DNA of 64,000 bases from Leifsonia shinshuensis (GTDB lineage: Bacteria > Actinomycetota > Actinomycetes > Actinomycetales > Microbacteriaceae): positions 54,179 to 118,178 of the forward strand of contig NZ_CP043642.1 in the NCBI RefSeq assembly GCF_014217625.1, given 5' to 3'. Made by a program: the position numbers and the translations under genes. The notes beneath the pieces are model-generated. The model had not been told where the DNA came from, did not search any database, and saw nothing but the letters and a program-made list of their open reading frames with translations. Below, one piece after another: positions 16,338-23,805 of this stretch (position 1 is its first letter; every line of letters starts with the position of its first letter).

Positions 16338-17246
16338 TCAGGCGGCGGATTCGCCCGAGCCGAGCTCTTCGCCCGCTCGCCAGAAGTTGAGCGTGCAGAC
16401 CACTCCCGCGATCACGAGCAGCAGCCCGAGGGCGAGGAAGGACAGGGGGGCGGGCAGCACGGAGGCGGTCTCCTCCGGCGACGCGCCCGGTCCGACGGCG
16501 TCGGAGAGCGGCGTGAGCGCCAGTACGGCCACCATCGCGCCGAGACCCGCCAGCCAGAGGTCGAACCGCCAGCGGTAGTCGAACCAGCGCCAGAACTTCT
16601 GGCCCGCCGCAGGCCGGCCGCTCACGATCCGGCCGGAGCGCAGCGCACGCAGGTACGCCGTCTTCTTGATCAGCGACACCGCGGAGGCCACGGTGACGCC
16701 GAAGGCGATGGAGCCGTAGATCAGCCAGTACTGCGCGAACTGCTCGGAGCCGTCGACGTCGCCCGGCCAGCCTCCGGTGAACCACGAGATGACGGGGAGC
16801 CCGACGAGGACGAACGACACCACGAGCCCGACGACCACCCAGAGCACGTGCCAGCCCGTCGGGAGCACCCGGAAGCGCGAGATGAAGGTGGCATTCGGCA
16901 GCACGGTGCCCGGCGGCGCGGGGTTGCGTCCCATCCCGCCGCGGCGGACCTGCTCGCCGGCGACCAGTCCGCACATGGCGAAGAGGGCCAGCACGCCCGG
17001 CACCGCGCTCATGCCGACGGCGGCGAGCCCGCGCAGGTCGTCGGCGCTCGACGCCTCGAGTCCCGGAGGGTCGGACGCGATCCAAGTGAGCAGGATGCCG
17101 CCGCCGATCAGGAGCAGGAGGGCGACGGCCGCGAGCACGACGCCGATGATCGAGAGGACCTTCCCGAACTTCCGGTTCGCCTCGGCGACGTGCGCGCGCC
17201 GCGCTGCGAGCGCCTCCCCGGTCAGTTCCTCCGTCACGCCGTGCAT
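16338..17246 (-). CDS. Multi-pass membrane protein, unknown function
   Basis: A 302-residue protein from the ATG at 17246 (MHGVTEELTGEAL). This start has GAAGGG five bases ahead; the longer frame to 17300 lacks one. Residues about 16-45 precede the first membrane helix, and seven hydrophobic segments follow in pairs separated by charged loops, including WHVLWVVVGLVVSFVLVGLP, FGVTVASAVSLI and LALGLLLVIAGVVCTL. A basic cytoplasmic loop KKTAYLRALRSGRIVSGRPA is conspicuous. The C-terminus ends FWRAGEELGSGESAA. It is divergent from the small gene at 17353 and lies downstream of nothing obviously related. Family not recognised. Confidence 0.7.
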   Translation of the reverse strand: MHGVTEELTGEALAARRAHVAEANRKFGKVLSIIGVVLAAVALLLLIGGGILLTWIASDPPGLEASSADDLRGLAAVGMSAVPGVLALFAMCGLVAGEQVRRGGMGRNPAPPGTVLPNATFISRFRVLPTGWHVLWVVVGLVVSFVLVGLPVISWFTGGWPGDVDGSEQFAQYWLIYGSIAFGVTVASAVSLIKKTAYLRALRSGRIVSGRPAAGQKFWRWFDYRWRFDLWLAGLGAMVAVLALTPLSDAVGPGASPEETASVLPAPLSFLALGLLLVIAGVVCTLNFWRAGEELGSGESAA

Positions 17247-17352
17247 GTCCCTTCGATTAAGGCCGCCGACGTCGACGAGCGGATGTCGCAACCACGACAC
17301 GACGTTACCGCTCCGGCCCTACGAGAGACGGGACGCCAGTACGCTGTCGCGC

Positions 17353-17643
17353 GTGGCCCTCATCGCCTTCCCGCCGGGCGCGGACGACGTCCCTCTCATC
17401 CACGCCGCGCTCGGAAGACCGCCCGCCGCGCGCTGGATAAATCCCGACCACATTACGAGCCTCATCCCAGTGACCATTCAGGGTGAGAACGACGTCGAGC
17501 TGGTGGTCGATCACAAGCTGCAGGGGTTGCCGGAGGGCCGCTGGCACCTCGGCCGATATCGCGGCGTCGACGAGGCGCGTGCGGCCTGGGATCAACTCAT
17601 CCAGCACATCGCCGCGCACTCCCATGATCCGAGGCATCCATGA
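17353..17643 (+). CDS. Small hypothetical protein, upstream partner of the next gene
   Basis: 96 residues from a GTG (MALIAFPPGADDVPLIHAAL). The body reads like a compact alpha/beta fold: ITSLIPVTI, NDVELVVDHKLQGLPEGRWH, then a helix GVDEARAAWDQLIQHIAAH. The TGA overlaps the ATG of the following gene, which argues that it is real and co-translated. A frame on the opposite strand (17305-17637) is a shadow of it. Function unknown. Confidence 0.5.
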   Translation: MALIAFPPGADDVPLIHAALGRPPAARWINPDHITSLIPVTIQGENDVELVVDHKLQGLPEGRWHLGRYRGVDEARAAWDQLIQHIAAHSHDPRHP

Positions 17644-18404
17644 GCGATTCGTCTGAACTGCGACCGACAGAGGACGACTGGATTGCCTGGATCCGAGAAG
17701 CGTCCGAGTTGATCGAGCGCGAAGACTTTGTCGTCAAGGCCTCCGATGAAGTTGTGTTCAAGCAGCTCTGGGGCATCTGCGTCCAGGCGATCAGGCATGC
17801 GCGCGCCTACGTGCTGCTGGTCGATGCAGATTTTGAACGTGAGGCGATGGTGCTCGCGCGAGCGGCGCTGGAGCACGCCGTCACGGCCCAGTGGGCGTTC
17901 CACCGGCACGACGGACTCTCGAAGTTGCGGGTGTCGATGGTCCGCGGTGAGAAGGAGAACATCGAGATGGTGGGTGAGTGGTTCAGCGATGCGGGGCTGC
18001 TCGCGACGGCCGCAGCGATCAGTGTCCCGCAGGGGAGGGGGCTGCCATCGTTCACTGACATGATGCGCGATCTCGACGAGGAGCGCTTTCTCGAGAACTC
18101 CTACGGCAGTCTGTCCCTGGCGGTGCACGTACGTGCCAGCACCCAGACCTCCTACTTCGCCGGAAGTGCGGACGACCTGGTGCTTCGCCACGTTCCCGCG
18201 CATGCGCTCAGAGGTCCCGCGACGAACATGGCGGCCATGGCGGCCATGCTCGCCGTTGCGGTCATCATGGAGCTGGTCGATGATCAGGAGGCGCTGAGCC
18301 GGATCAACGAGGAATCAGAGAGGCTCATTCTGCCGCCCACGCTGCGCCCCGGTATTCCCGAGACGAAGCGCCGCCCCGGCCCGGGGGAGAACACCCCGTG
18401 GTAG
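17640..18404 (+). CDS. DUF5677-like helical protein
   Basis: 254 residues, almost wholly helical. The central region (IRHARAYVLLVDADFEREAMVLARAALEHAV, split here as several helices) has the R-x-A-L-E-H-A signature seen in DUF5677 or HEPN-like proteins, where helices pack around an Arg and His. A patch LRGPATNMAAMAAMLAVAVIMELV forms a later helix pair. No signal peptide. The ATG overlaps the previous stop. The biological role of the family is unclear; roles in stress or defence are often assumed. The name is tentative. Confidence 0.45.
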   Translation: MSDSSELRPTEDDWIAWIREASELIEREDFVVKASDEVVFKQLWGICVQAIRHARAYVLLVDADFEREAMVLARAALEHAVTAQWAFHRHDGLSKLRVSMVRGEKENIEMVGEWFSDAGLLATAAAISVPQGRGLPSFTDMMRDLDEERFLENSYGSLSLAVHVRASTQTSYFAGSADDLVLRHVPAHALRGPATNMAAMAAMLAVAVIMELVDDQEALSRINEESERLILPPTLRPGIPETKRRPGPGENTPW

Positions 18405-18427
18405 AGAAAGCGCGGCTGAGTTCCGGC

Positions 18428-18610
18428 TTACAGCTCGTGCCGATAGACATCGACCTCGCCTTCGTGGATAGGGGCCGTCTCGTCTCTCCGATACTCCCCT
18501 TCCCACCGGCCGTTCTTGCCAAAGAGGACAGAGGTGGGAACGAATTCGAGGTCGAACTTCTGACTGACACCATCCAGTGGCCCGCCGTGATGCACCGTTG
18601 TGATTTCCAT
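18428..18610 (-). CDS. Short hypothetical protein
   Basis: 60 residues from ATG 18610 (MEITTVHHGGPLDGVSQKF), ending EGEYRRDETAPIHEGEVDVYRHEL. The pattern His-His-Gly-Gly-Pro-Leu-Asp and the terminal VYRH resemble small phage or mobile-element accessory proteins that fold as a single beta sheet. The frame stays open to 18655, so the start is uncertain. The start lies close to the next plus-strand gene, with promoters facing away from one another. Function unknown. Confidence 0.45.
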   Translation of the reverse strand: MEITTVHHGGPLDGVSQKFDLEFVPTSVLFGKNGRWEGEYRRDETAPIHEGEVDVYRHEL

Positions 18611-18701
18611 TGCCGCATGCTGCGCCCCAGCGGGGCAGTGCCGCAATAGCGCCACTTACGGGTAGACCCAGCCGGTCAGCGGGTCCGCGCACAGAGTGGG
18701 C

Positions 18702-19136
18702 ATGACCCAACACCTTTTACGACACCGAAAGAGCTGCTGCCACGCGGCAGTCACCCCGCGCCCCGTGCGGAAGGCCGAGCGGAACATCCTGGCGGACGTC
18801 GCCAATCTCGTCGCTGTTCTGACCGGGGTCGGCATCCTTCCTCTGAACCCCATTGCTGCGCCTGTCGGCCATGCGACGTCGATGACTATCGTCGAGCGCA
18901 TGAGCGATGTCGAGGGCTTGGAAGAGTTCGGCGGACTCGCACGCTGGTGCAATGTGGTCCTGCGGTACCCCGACGGGCGTACGGAACCTCATCGCATCAT
19001 CGCGGTCGACGGCTACCTCCCGAGCGAGTTCAAGCGGCCGCTGAACGGCTCGCGGACGGTCTACGAGACTTTCGTGCTCACGAGCACTGCCGTCGACGTT
19101 GCTGTGTACGAGTGGCGAGACATCGAAGAGCGCTAA
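18702..19136 (+). CDS. Hypothetical protein
   Basis: 144 residues from ATG 18702 (a GTG at 18696 is two codons earlier). The first 60 residues contain a hydrophobic stretch (VANLVAVLTGVGILPLNPIAAPVGH) that could lie in the membrane. The rest is a soluble beta-rich domain: GGLARWCNVVLRYPDGRTEP, HRIIAVDGYLPSEF, VYETFVLTSTAVDVAVYEW. There may also be an internal start at about 18900 (MSDVEGLEEFGG) that would leave the soluble domain only. No family recognised. Confidence 0.45.
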   Translation: MTQHLLRHRKSCCHAAVTPRPVRKAERNILADVANLVAVLTGVGILPLNPIAAPVGHATSMTIVERMSDVEGLEEFGGLARWCNVVLRYPDGRTEPHRIIAVDGYLPSEFKRPLNGSRTVYETFVLTSTAVDVAVYEWRDIEER

Positions 19137-19191
19137 GCCGGGTAGGGCCCTCACGATGTAGAAGCAACGGGTTCGACTGGCTCGACTGAGC

Positions 19192-19554
19192 TCAGGCGTC
19201 CTCTCGCGGCTCCCCGGTGCGTGGATCGAGGCCGGCTCGCCAACGCTCGCGCTGTTCCTCGGGAGTGATGATCGACCCGTCTGGTGCTGTCGCTGGGGAG
19301 ATGAAGGCTCGCTCTTCGAGCGCCAGCTCGCAGGCGCCCGTAGCGGCTCGAAGTTCGTCGTAGTAGCCCAGTGGCCACCTTTCCGAGCGTTTGAGAGTGA
19401 AGTGGTCGACTCGGTACTTCATGAGCGTCTCGCGCGTGACCTGGTTGACCGCGGGTCCGTACTCGATGATGAAGTGGATCCTGCTGGCGGCGTCGTCGAC
19501 GATCAACCAGACCTTCTCGCCGGCGCGCAGGACTCTCCTCGCAACCTCCCTCAC
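19192..19554 (-). CDS. Hypothetical protein next to a LexA-type box
   Basis: 120 residues starting ATG (MREVARRVLRAGEKVWLIVDD). It is a compact alpha/beta protein: a strand pair EKVWLIVDDAASRIHFIIEYG followed by helices (QVTRETLMKYRVDHFTL) and an acidic/basic tail (RERWRAGLDPRTGEPREDA). The start codon lies 6 bp from the palindrome at 19560-19571, so a LexA-like repressor would control it together with the divergent gene. No enzymatic motif seen; function unknown. Confidence 0.55.
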   Translation of the reverse strand: MREVARRVLRAGEKVWLIVDDAASRIHFIIEYGPAVNQVTRETLMKYRVDHFTLKRSERWPLGYYDELRAATGACELALEERAFISPATAPDGSIITPEEQRERWRAGLDPRTGEPREDA

Positions 19555-19559
19555 GATTC

Positions 19560-19571
19560 GAACATATGTTC
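19560..19571. promoter_or_regulatory. LexA/SOS box (GAACATATGTTC)
   Basis: Palindrome in the context TTCGAACATATGTTCTAA, which fits the actinobacterial and Bacillus SOS box CGAAC-N4-GTTCG except for the last base. It stands between two divergent small genes (starts at 19554 minus and 19601 plus), where it can control both. Confidence 0.7.
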
Positions 19572-19600
19572 TAATGGGCTCGCAAGGAAGGAGGTCGGCA

Positions 19601-19924
19601 GTGGGTCAGAATCGGCGCTATCCCGGCGCGGGGATGGACCGGGTGATCGAGCAGATCGTCACGCGCCCCCGGCCCGTGTGGCTGACGAACGAGGAGATCG
19701 ACCTCGAGCACGATCCAGCCGTCGAGTCGCCGACGCCTACGCCGGCGGTCGCCTTCGTGCGGTTCCACGAAGCGGTGGTCCGCCCGGAGGTCGAAGTTCT
19801 TGCATGGAACGAACATGCGGTGCGGATCCGCTTCACCACGCGGGACGGGCAAAAGCACGAGGGGTGGGTGTGGAAGGACGCCGTGCGTAGCCGGCCACGC
19901 AGACAGGTGTCGCCGCGTCGTTGA
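19601..19924 (+). CDS. Hypothetical protein, probably SOS-controlled
   Basis: 107 residues from GTG 19601, chosen for the strong AAGGAAGGAGG at 19583-19593. The longer frame has no such site. Starts MGQNRRYPGAGMDRVIEQIV. The second half (PTPAVAFVRFHEAVVRPEVEVLAWNEHAVRIRF, shown here in parts) is a small beta barrel-like domain ending HEGWVWKDAVRSRPRR, with a basic tail. In related actinobacteria a gene of this size stands beside Y-family polymerase genes, but none is in this window. The LexA box directly upstream supports a damage-induced role. Function unknown. Confidence 0.55.
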   Translation: MGQNRRYPGAGMDRVIEQIVTRPRPVWLTNEEIDLEHDPAVESPTPTPAVAFVRFHEAVVRPEVEVLAWNEHAVRIRFTTRDGQKHEGWVWKDAVRSRPRRQVSPRR

Positions 19925-19986
19925 AGCCGCGCGATCGTGCACTGCAGCTGCGCGCCTCCGCCATCTAGGTAGTGAGGGGAGGGGCT

Positions 19987-20556
19987 ATGACCGCACGACG
20001 CTATGGACCGGTAGAGATCATCAACGCCGGCATCCGCGATGCTCGGGAAACCTTCGCCTGGATCTACGTCGAGCTCGACCGCGTGCGCGCCGCCTCCGCA
20101 TGGGTCTGGCATCGAGCGTTTGTCGATCCCGCCGTGCCGCTGCTGGATGGTGTCGAGCGGCTACCGTGCCACCCGGCTCCGCCTGGCTTCGGTGGTCAGG
20201 AACTCGACCGGCTTCCTGCTCCGATTGCCCTCGACCGGCTCACCGACGACGGCTTAGTCCTCTATGCGGTCGGCGTTCGTTCGGCTGCTGCCGAGCGCGC
20301 GGCGCTAGAGCGCGCCCTGGAGAAGGCCAGCGCTGAACTCAACTCCCTTCGCGCGATTCCTGATCGCGCAACGCGGCAAAAGCTGGCGGCTGTCGGCATC
20401 CGCAAGAACCCGGTTCGGGAGACTGGCCAGCCCCTTCTCCCGGCCACTCCTGTTCCATGGCCCGACGTGCCCGTGCGCATTCCAGGGACCGACCGATACC
20501 TGGCGCCCAGAAACGAGATGGACGATCGCTCCAACGACCCCACCATCTCAGGCTGA
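19987..20556 (+). CDS. Hypothetical protein with coiled-coil centre
   Basis: 189 residues from ATG 19987, preceded by GGGGAGGGG. N-terminal stretch ARRYGPVEIINAGIRDARETF is helical. Residues 95-125 (AAAERAALERALEKASAELN) form a coiled coil. The C-terminal 60 residues are Pro-rich (RETGQPLLPATPVPWPDVPV). No signal peptide or catalytic motif. It sits in a run of small accessory genes and is not recognised. Confidence 0.55.
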   Translation: MTARRYGPVEIINAGIRDARETFAWIYVELDRVRAASAWVWHRAFVDPAVPLLDGVERLPCHPAPPGFGGQELDRLPAPIALDRLTDDGLVLYAVGVRSAAAERAALERALEKASAELNSLRAIPDRATRQKLAAVGIRKNPVRETGQPLLPATPVPWPDVPVRIPGTDRYLAPRNEMDDRSNDPTISG

Positions 20557-20602
20557 ACACGAACGGAGTTCGACCGTCGGTCGTGCAACATAGCCTGGCC
20601 TC

Positions 20603-20896
20603 ATGCACATCCGAGGCCTGATTCAGTCCACCGTCGTGACAGAGATCACCGCGGAGGCCGACGACGCGCAAGAGGCGCGCGCGATGATCGAGGAACAGGT
20701 GCCCGACGGGTACGAACTGATCCAGGTCCACAACTCCATGCCTCGCGGTGGCCGCGTGATCGCCACCGGCCGGATTCGCCCTGCGGCCGTGAACGAGCTC
20801 GATGCCACCGGCTCCGACTACCAGGCCGCCCGAGCTGCCCTCCTGGCGAAGATGCCGGCGGATCACCGCCTGCTCAGCGTCCTCTCGCTGGACTGA
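20603..20896 (+). CDS. Small hypothetical protein, duplicated DUF-like fold
   Basis: 97 residues (MHIRGLIQSTVVTEITAEAD). Two similar halves can be seen: ITAEADDAQEARAMIEEQVPDGYELIQV and ATGSDYQAARAALLAKMPADHRLLSV, each with a helix followed by a strand. This is the pattern of small two-repeat alpha/beta proteins of unknown function in actinobacteria. It ends 4 bp before the convergent toxin gene. Short, but the codon pattern and internal repeat argue it is real. Confidence 0.5.
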   Translation: MHIRGLIQSTVVTEITAEADDAQEARAMIEEQVPDGYELIQVHNSMPRGGRVIATGRIRPAAVNELDATGSDYQAARAALLAKMPADHRLLSVLSLD

Positions 20897-20899
20897 GCG

Positions 20900-21619
20900 C
20901 TAGTCCGTCCAGCGAAGGTTGTGGAGGCGGAATGCGTCCACAAGTTCCGGCGTCTCCGGGTGCAGCTCGAATGTTTCCTCGTTCGTCAGATGCCCGCTGG
21001 TCACGCCATCTGCGGCGCGCTCGAAAATCGCCCACATGCGGTACTCGTCACCGAAGCGAGAGGTGAACTGGATCCCGTCGACCAGGTCGTTCTGGTTCTT
21101 GTCCCGCAGCTCGAAGATCCATCGGGCGATCGAGCGGGTGAGGTCGCGCTGGCGAGCGTCCTTCAAGACCGAGGTGTCGAGCTGGATCGGCGTCAGCTTG
21201 AACCGGGCGAACGGGAAGCGGGCTTGGATCGCCGCAAGGCTTTCGCTGTGGGTGACGAAGCAGTACCGGCCGGTCTGGTCAGCTTTGCCCCCGAAGCGCT
21301 CCTCGAGCCATCCGTAACCGACGGTGCCAGAGGGGGCGTCCGGGTAGAGGTCGACCTCGCCGGCCTCGTCTTCGATCTCGTCGAGTTCGGCGTCCGTCTG
21401 CGGCTCAGGCCGGAACTGCGCGAGCACTTCCAGTAGGCACGCCAGCAAGCTCTCGCCGGTGTAGAGCGTCCGGAAGAGCTCGGCCAGCTGGTCGTCCCAG
21501 CGGCCATTAAATCGCCCTGCGTCGTTCGCGTACCGCCAATCCGCCCATGCCCAGGGGTTCGGTCGATAACCGACCCGCCAGACTTGCTCGGAGACTTCCG
21601 CGATAGCCAGCCCCATCAT
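20900..21619 (-). CDS. RES-domain toxin (NAD+ degrading), Xre/RES module
   Basis: 239 residues with a RES domain: WRVGYRPNPWAW, RFNGRWDD with the Arg and following FRTLYTGESLLACLLEVL, where the conserved Tyr and Glu-Ser lie, and the late motif GIQFTSRFGDEYRMW. RES toxins in this class phosphorolyse or hydrolyse NAD+ and arrest growth. The partner Xre antitoxin is directly upstream with a 4-bp ATGA overlap, so the toxin is only made together with the antitoxin. Antitoxin first, toxin second is the normal order. Full length for the family. Confidence 0.8.
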   Translation of the reverse strand: MMGLAIAEVSEQVWRVGYRPNPWAWADWRYANDAGRFNGRWDDQLAELFRTLYTGESLLACLLEVLAQFRPEPQTDAELDEIEDEAGEVDLYPDAPSGTVGYGWLEERFGGKADQTGRYCFVTHSESLAAIQARFPFARFKLTPIQLDTSVLKDARQRDLTRSIARWIFELRDKNQNDLVDGIQFTSRFGDEYRMWAIFERAADGVTSGHLTNEETFELHPETPELVDAFRLHNLRWTD

Positions 21620-22008
21620 CCGATGAAGGCGAACGCCTTGGCGGCCGCCATCACCTCGGGACCGACTTCGGTCGGGTCTCCCTCGCGCAGTACGCGCGCC
21701 GGAGAGGCGTCGTTGAGGGCCGGGTTCATGCCCTTGAACCAGGACTGGACCGTGACGGCCTCGTTCCGCTCACGTAGCAACGCGGCGATCTGGTAGGCGA
21801 CGAAGAGTCGATCGCGGTCGGTCTCGCCGGGCTCCCGAGGGCCGACGGCCCACTCTGCTACGGGCTTTGTCGACTTGACGTTGCCGATGTAGGCGACCAG
21901 GCGCACGCCGATGATGTCGCGGAGCTTGCTGACCAGTTCGGGGAAGGTCGAACGCACCGCATCGTCGTACGCGCGCATTCCCGGCTTCTGGGTGGTTGTG
22001 GTGGTCAT
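21616..22008 (-). CDS. Xre/MbcA/ParS-type antitoxin of the RES toxin
   Basis: 130 residues. The middle is an Xre-like helix-turn-helix (VRLVAYIGNVKSTKPVAEWA). The C-terminus WFKGMNPALNDASPARVLRE is the antitoxin-toxin interface typical of the Xre/MbcA/ParS family. It binds and neutralises the downstream RES toxin and probably represses its own operon. A -10-like TATTCT ends 6 bp before the ATG, which would give a leaderless message. In plasmids such pairs act as addiction modules, in keeping with the par genes in this window. Confidence 0.75.
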   Translation of the reverse strand: MTTTTTQKPGMRAYDDAVRSTFPELVSKLRDIIGVRLVAYIGNVKSTKPVAEWAVGPREPGETDRDRLFVAYQIAALLRERNEAVTVQSWFKGMNPALNDASPARVLREGDPTEVGPEVMAAAKAFAFIG

Positions 22009-22435
22009 ACCGCGAGAATACTCCCACCGACTGCAAGAACACTAGCAATTTCAGCCCAAAAAGCACCGTCAATACCGCCCCTCGAATCGCCCCAAAACTG
22101 GCAGGTACGGGCGTAAATGAGCCGAGGAGGAGAAGGCGATCAGTCGCGACAAACTACGGCGCGCCGTCGAAGCCGCTTCTTTCAAGGACGATTCCGAGGA
22201 TTAGCCACGGCGCGAATCGGAACATGCTCCAAGGCGTGAAGACGGGGTGGGACTGGTCGCAACGTCAACCGTTCCGAGGATGATGGTTCAGCGGCCAGTC
22301 CCAGTACGTCACGTTAGCGTGGCGCTGCCCGGGCTTGCGAGCCAACGGGGTTGACTTCGGTTCCGGTTGCGTGGAGCGTGCGTGGTGGGTGCTCGGGCGG
22401 GCGGAATCGGACCGAGACAACGGTTTAGGGCCGAC
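22009..22435. other. Promoter region of the toxin-antitoxin pair; no clear gene
   Basis: About 430 bp. Next to a GAGGAGGAG at about 22124 a 20-codon frame ISRDKLRRAVEAASFKDDSED ends at 22204. It looks like the tail of a degraded gene, but there is no full-length product. The rest is non-coding as far as can be seen. Confidence 0.3.
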
Positions 22436-22666
22436 TCAGGCGGACGATCCGCTCGCCCGAGCCGGGGTATCTTCCGCTCGTATCGTGATCCTCCGTGTTA
22501 GGGCGTTCTGGAGGATCTGCGCCGCTAGTTGTTCCGGGAGTAGGTGGTGCTCGGCCGCTGCCTGCAGTAGCCGGACGTAGTCGCGGCTGCTGAAATGCGC
22601 GGTCAACGAGAAGCCGCCCCCCGGGGCTGCTCGAGCGAGGAATGCTGCGTCAGTCGTCCTGTCCAT
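22436..22666 (-). CDS. Small hypothetical protein (antitoxin-like size)
   Basis: 76 residues from ATG 22666 (MDRTTDAAFLARAAPGGGFS). It contains a beta strand (GFSLTAHFSSRDYV) followed by a helix LLQAAAEHHLLPEQLAAQILQNAL and a basic tail RRITIRAEDTPARASGSSA, the strand-helix pattern of ribbon-helix-helix-type proteins. Located at the end of the accessory block. No ribosome site is obvious, so this is moderate. Confidence 0.35.
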   Translation of the reverse strand: MDRTTDAAFLARAAPGGGFSLTAHFSSRDYVRLLQAAAEHHLLPEQLAAQILQNALTRRITIRAEDTPARASGSSA

Positions 22667-23805
22667 ACCGCAAGGATGAGACAACGATTCACGCCGGCAC
22701 CACCCCACTCACGTGAAGGAGATCACAGCTTCGCCGACACCAATGACGACGAGTGGTCGGGAATCGCGGAGCCACTCGTTGCGTGTCCCCCCGATCCGGT
22801 GGATGGTGGATGGGCGTAAGGGGATGGTTGAGATGGGCGTGGATGGGACGCGCTGCGTGGCGTGCGGCGGGAATTTGGCTATGGGGCGTAGGTTGGCGCC
22901 GGCCGCCAGGGGGCGTGGGTAGTGGTGACGACGCGGGCGCAATGCCTGAACCCGCGCTGCTGCCCCTCGATCATTGCAATTCAGGTCCCCTCCGGCCAGC
23001 CGTCGCAGGGGGCTTGAGGTATCTGTCGCGCGTTAGACGCATCGCCGATCTGTGGAAGCCGCGGCTGGGGGAGGGGTCCCGGCGCGAAGTCGGGGAGGGT
23101 CGCGTCGGGACCCCGGTTGTGTTGCTCCCGGTGAGGAGAGCGCTGCGCTGCGGAGCACAGTGATGCTACCAACGTACGGGTCGCGGAAGCTGTCTGACGA
23201 TATTCCGGCGCAGATGCCTGAGAGATTGTGCAGGAATCCCGAATGTATTCGGCCACCCCTGCAACAGGCGAGGGGCGCCCTTTCCTATGTAGGGGCTCGG
23301 GGGGTTTCGATGATGCGGGTGAACGCAGCAGCGACGTGGATCTGGACCTGATTTCGTCCTGATTTCAAGACCCGCCTCTTGTGGGGAGACCGACACCGGT
23401 AACGGCGCCTGGGCAGCAGCTGGTCGCTTGGCCAAGTCGTGTTTGTTGTGCGGCGCGGATGCCGGACGCCGCGCAGGACTTGCAGCCCGGCTTCCGTGTT
23501 AGGCGTGTTCGATCGTCAACGATCAGATTGCGAAGGAAGGGGGCTAAGTCGATTGATGGCGTCGTCGGAGTTGCCGTTTTCGTTCCCTATCTGGGCCGGG
23601 ACCTCGGGAAGGGTGATCTTTGGTCGATGATGGTGCAGAGGTCGTGATCCGAGCACGGCGGCGGCAGGCTCGGCGGGCCGCGCCCAAGTGATCGGCTGAC
23701 CAAAGAATGTGACAATTTGGTAACGAGCGCATACCATTACCGGGTATTCCCATCGCGAAACTTGAGTTCCTTGCTCGGTTCGCGTCCCCCGGCGAAAGGC
23801 ATTGT
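22667..23805. other. 1.1-kb stretch without a recognisable gene
   Basis: Open frames exist on both strands, but the translations show no family features and no consistent codon pattern. Repeated words such as GGATGGGCG/GGATGGG occur around 22800-22850. Position 23731-23747 is a CsoR-type box belonging to the following operon. This stretch may contain eroded mobile-element debris, forming the boundary between the accessory block and the copper island. Confidence 0.4.
23731..23747. promoter_or_regulatory. CsoR-type copper operator 1 (ATACC-N7-GGTAT)
   Basis: ATACCATTACCGGGTAT. It has the same 5-7-5 layout as the published Bacillus subtilis CsoR operator and as five other sites in this window. 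It stands 59 bp before the GTG at 23806 and probably controls the long hydrolase/biogenesis operon that begins there. Confidence 0.75.

Noticed and set aside
22753..23163. 136-codon frame rich in Trp and Gly
   Set aside because: Composition is that of repeated GGATGGG-like DNA, with no domain or ribosome site.
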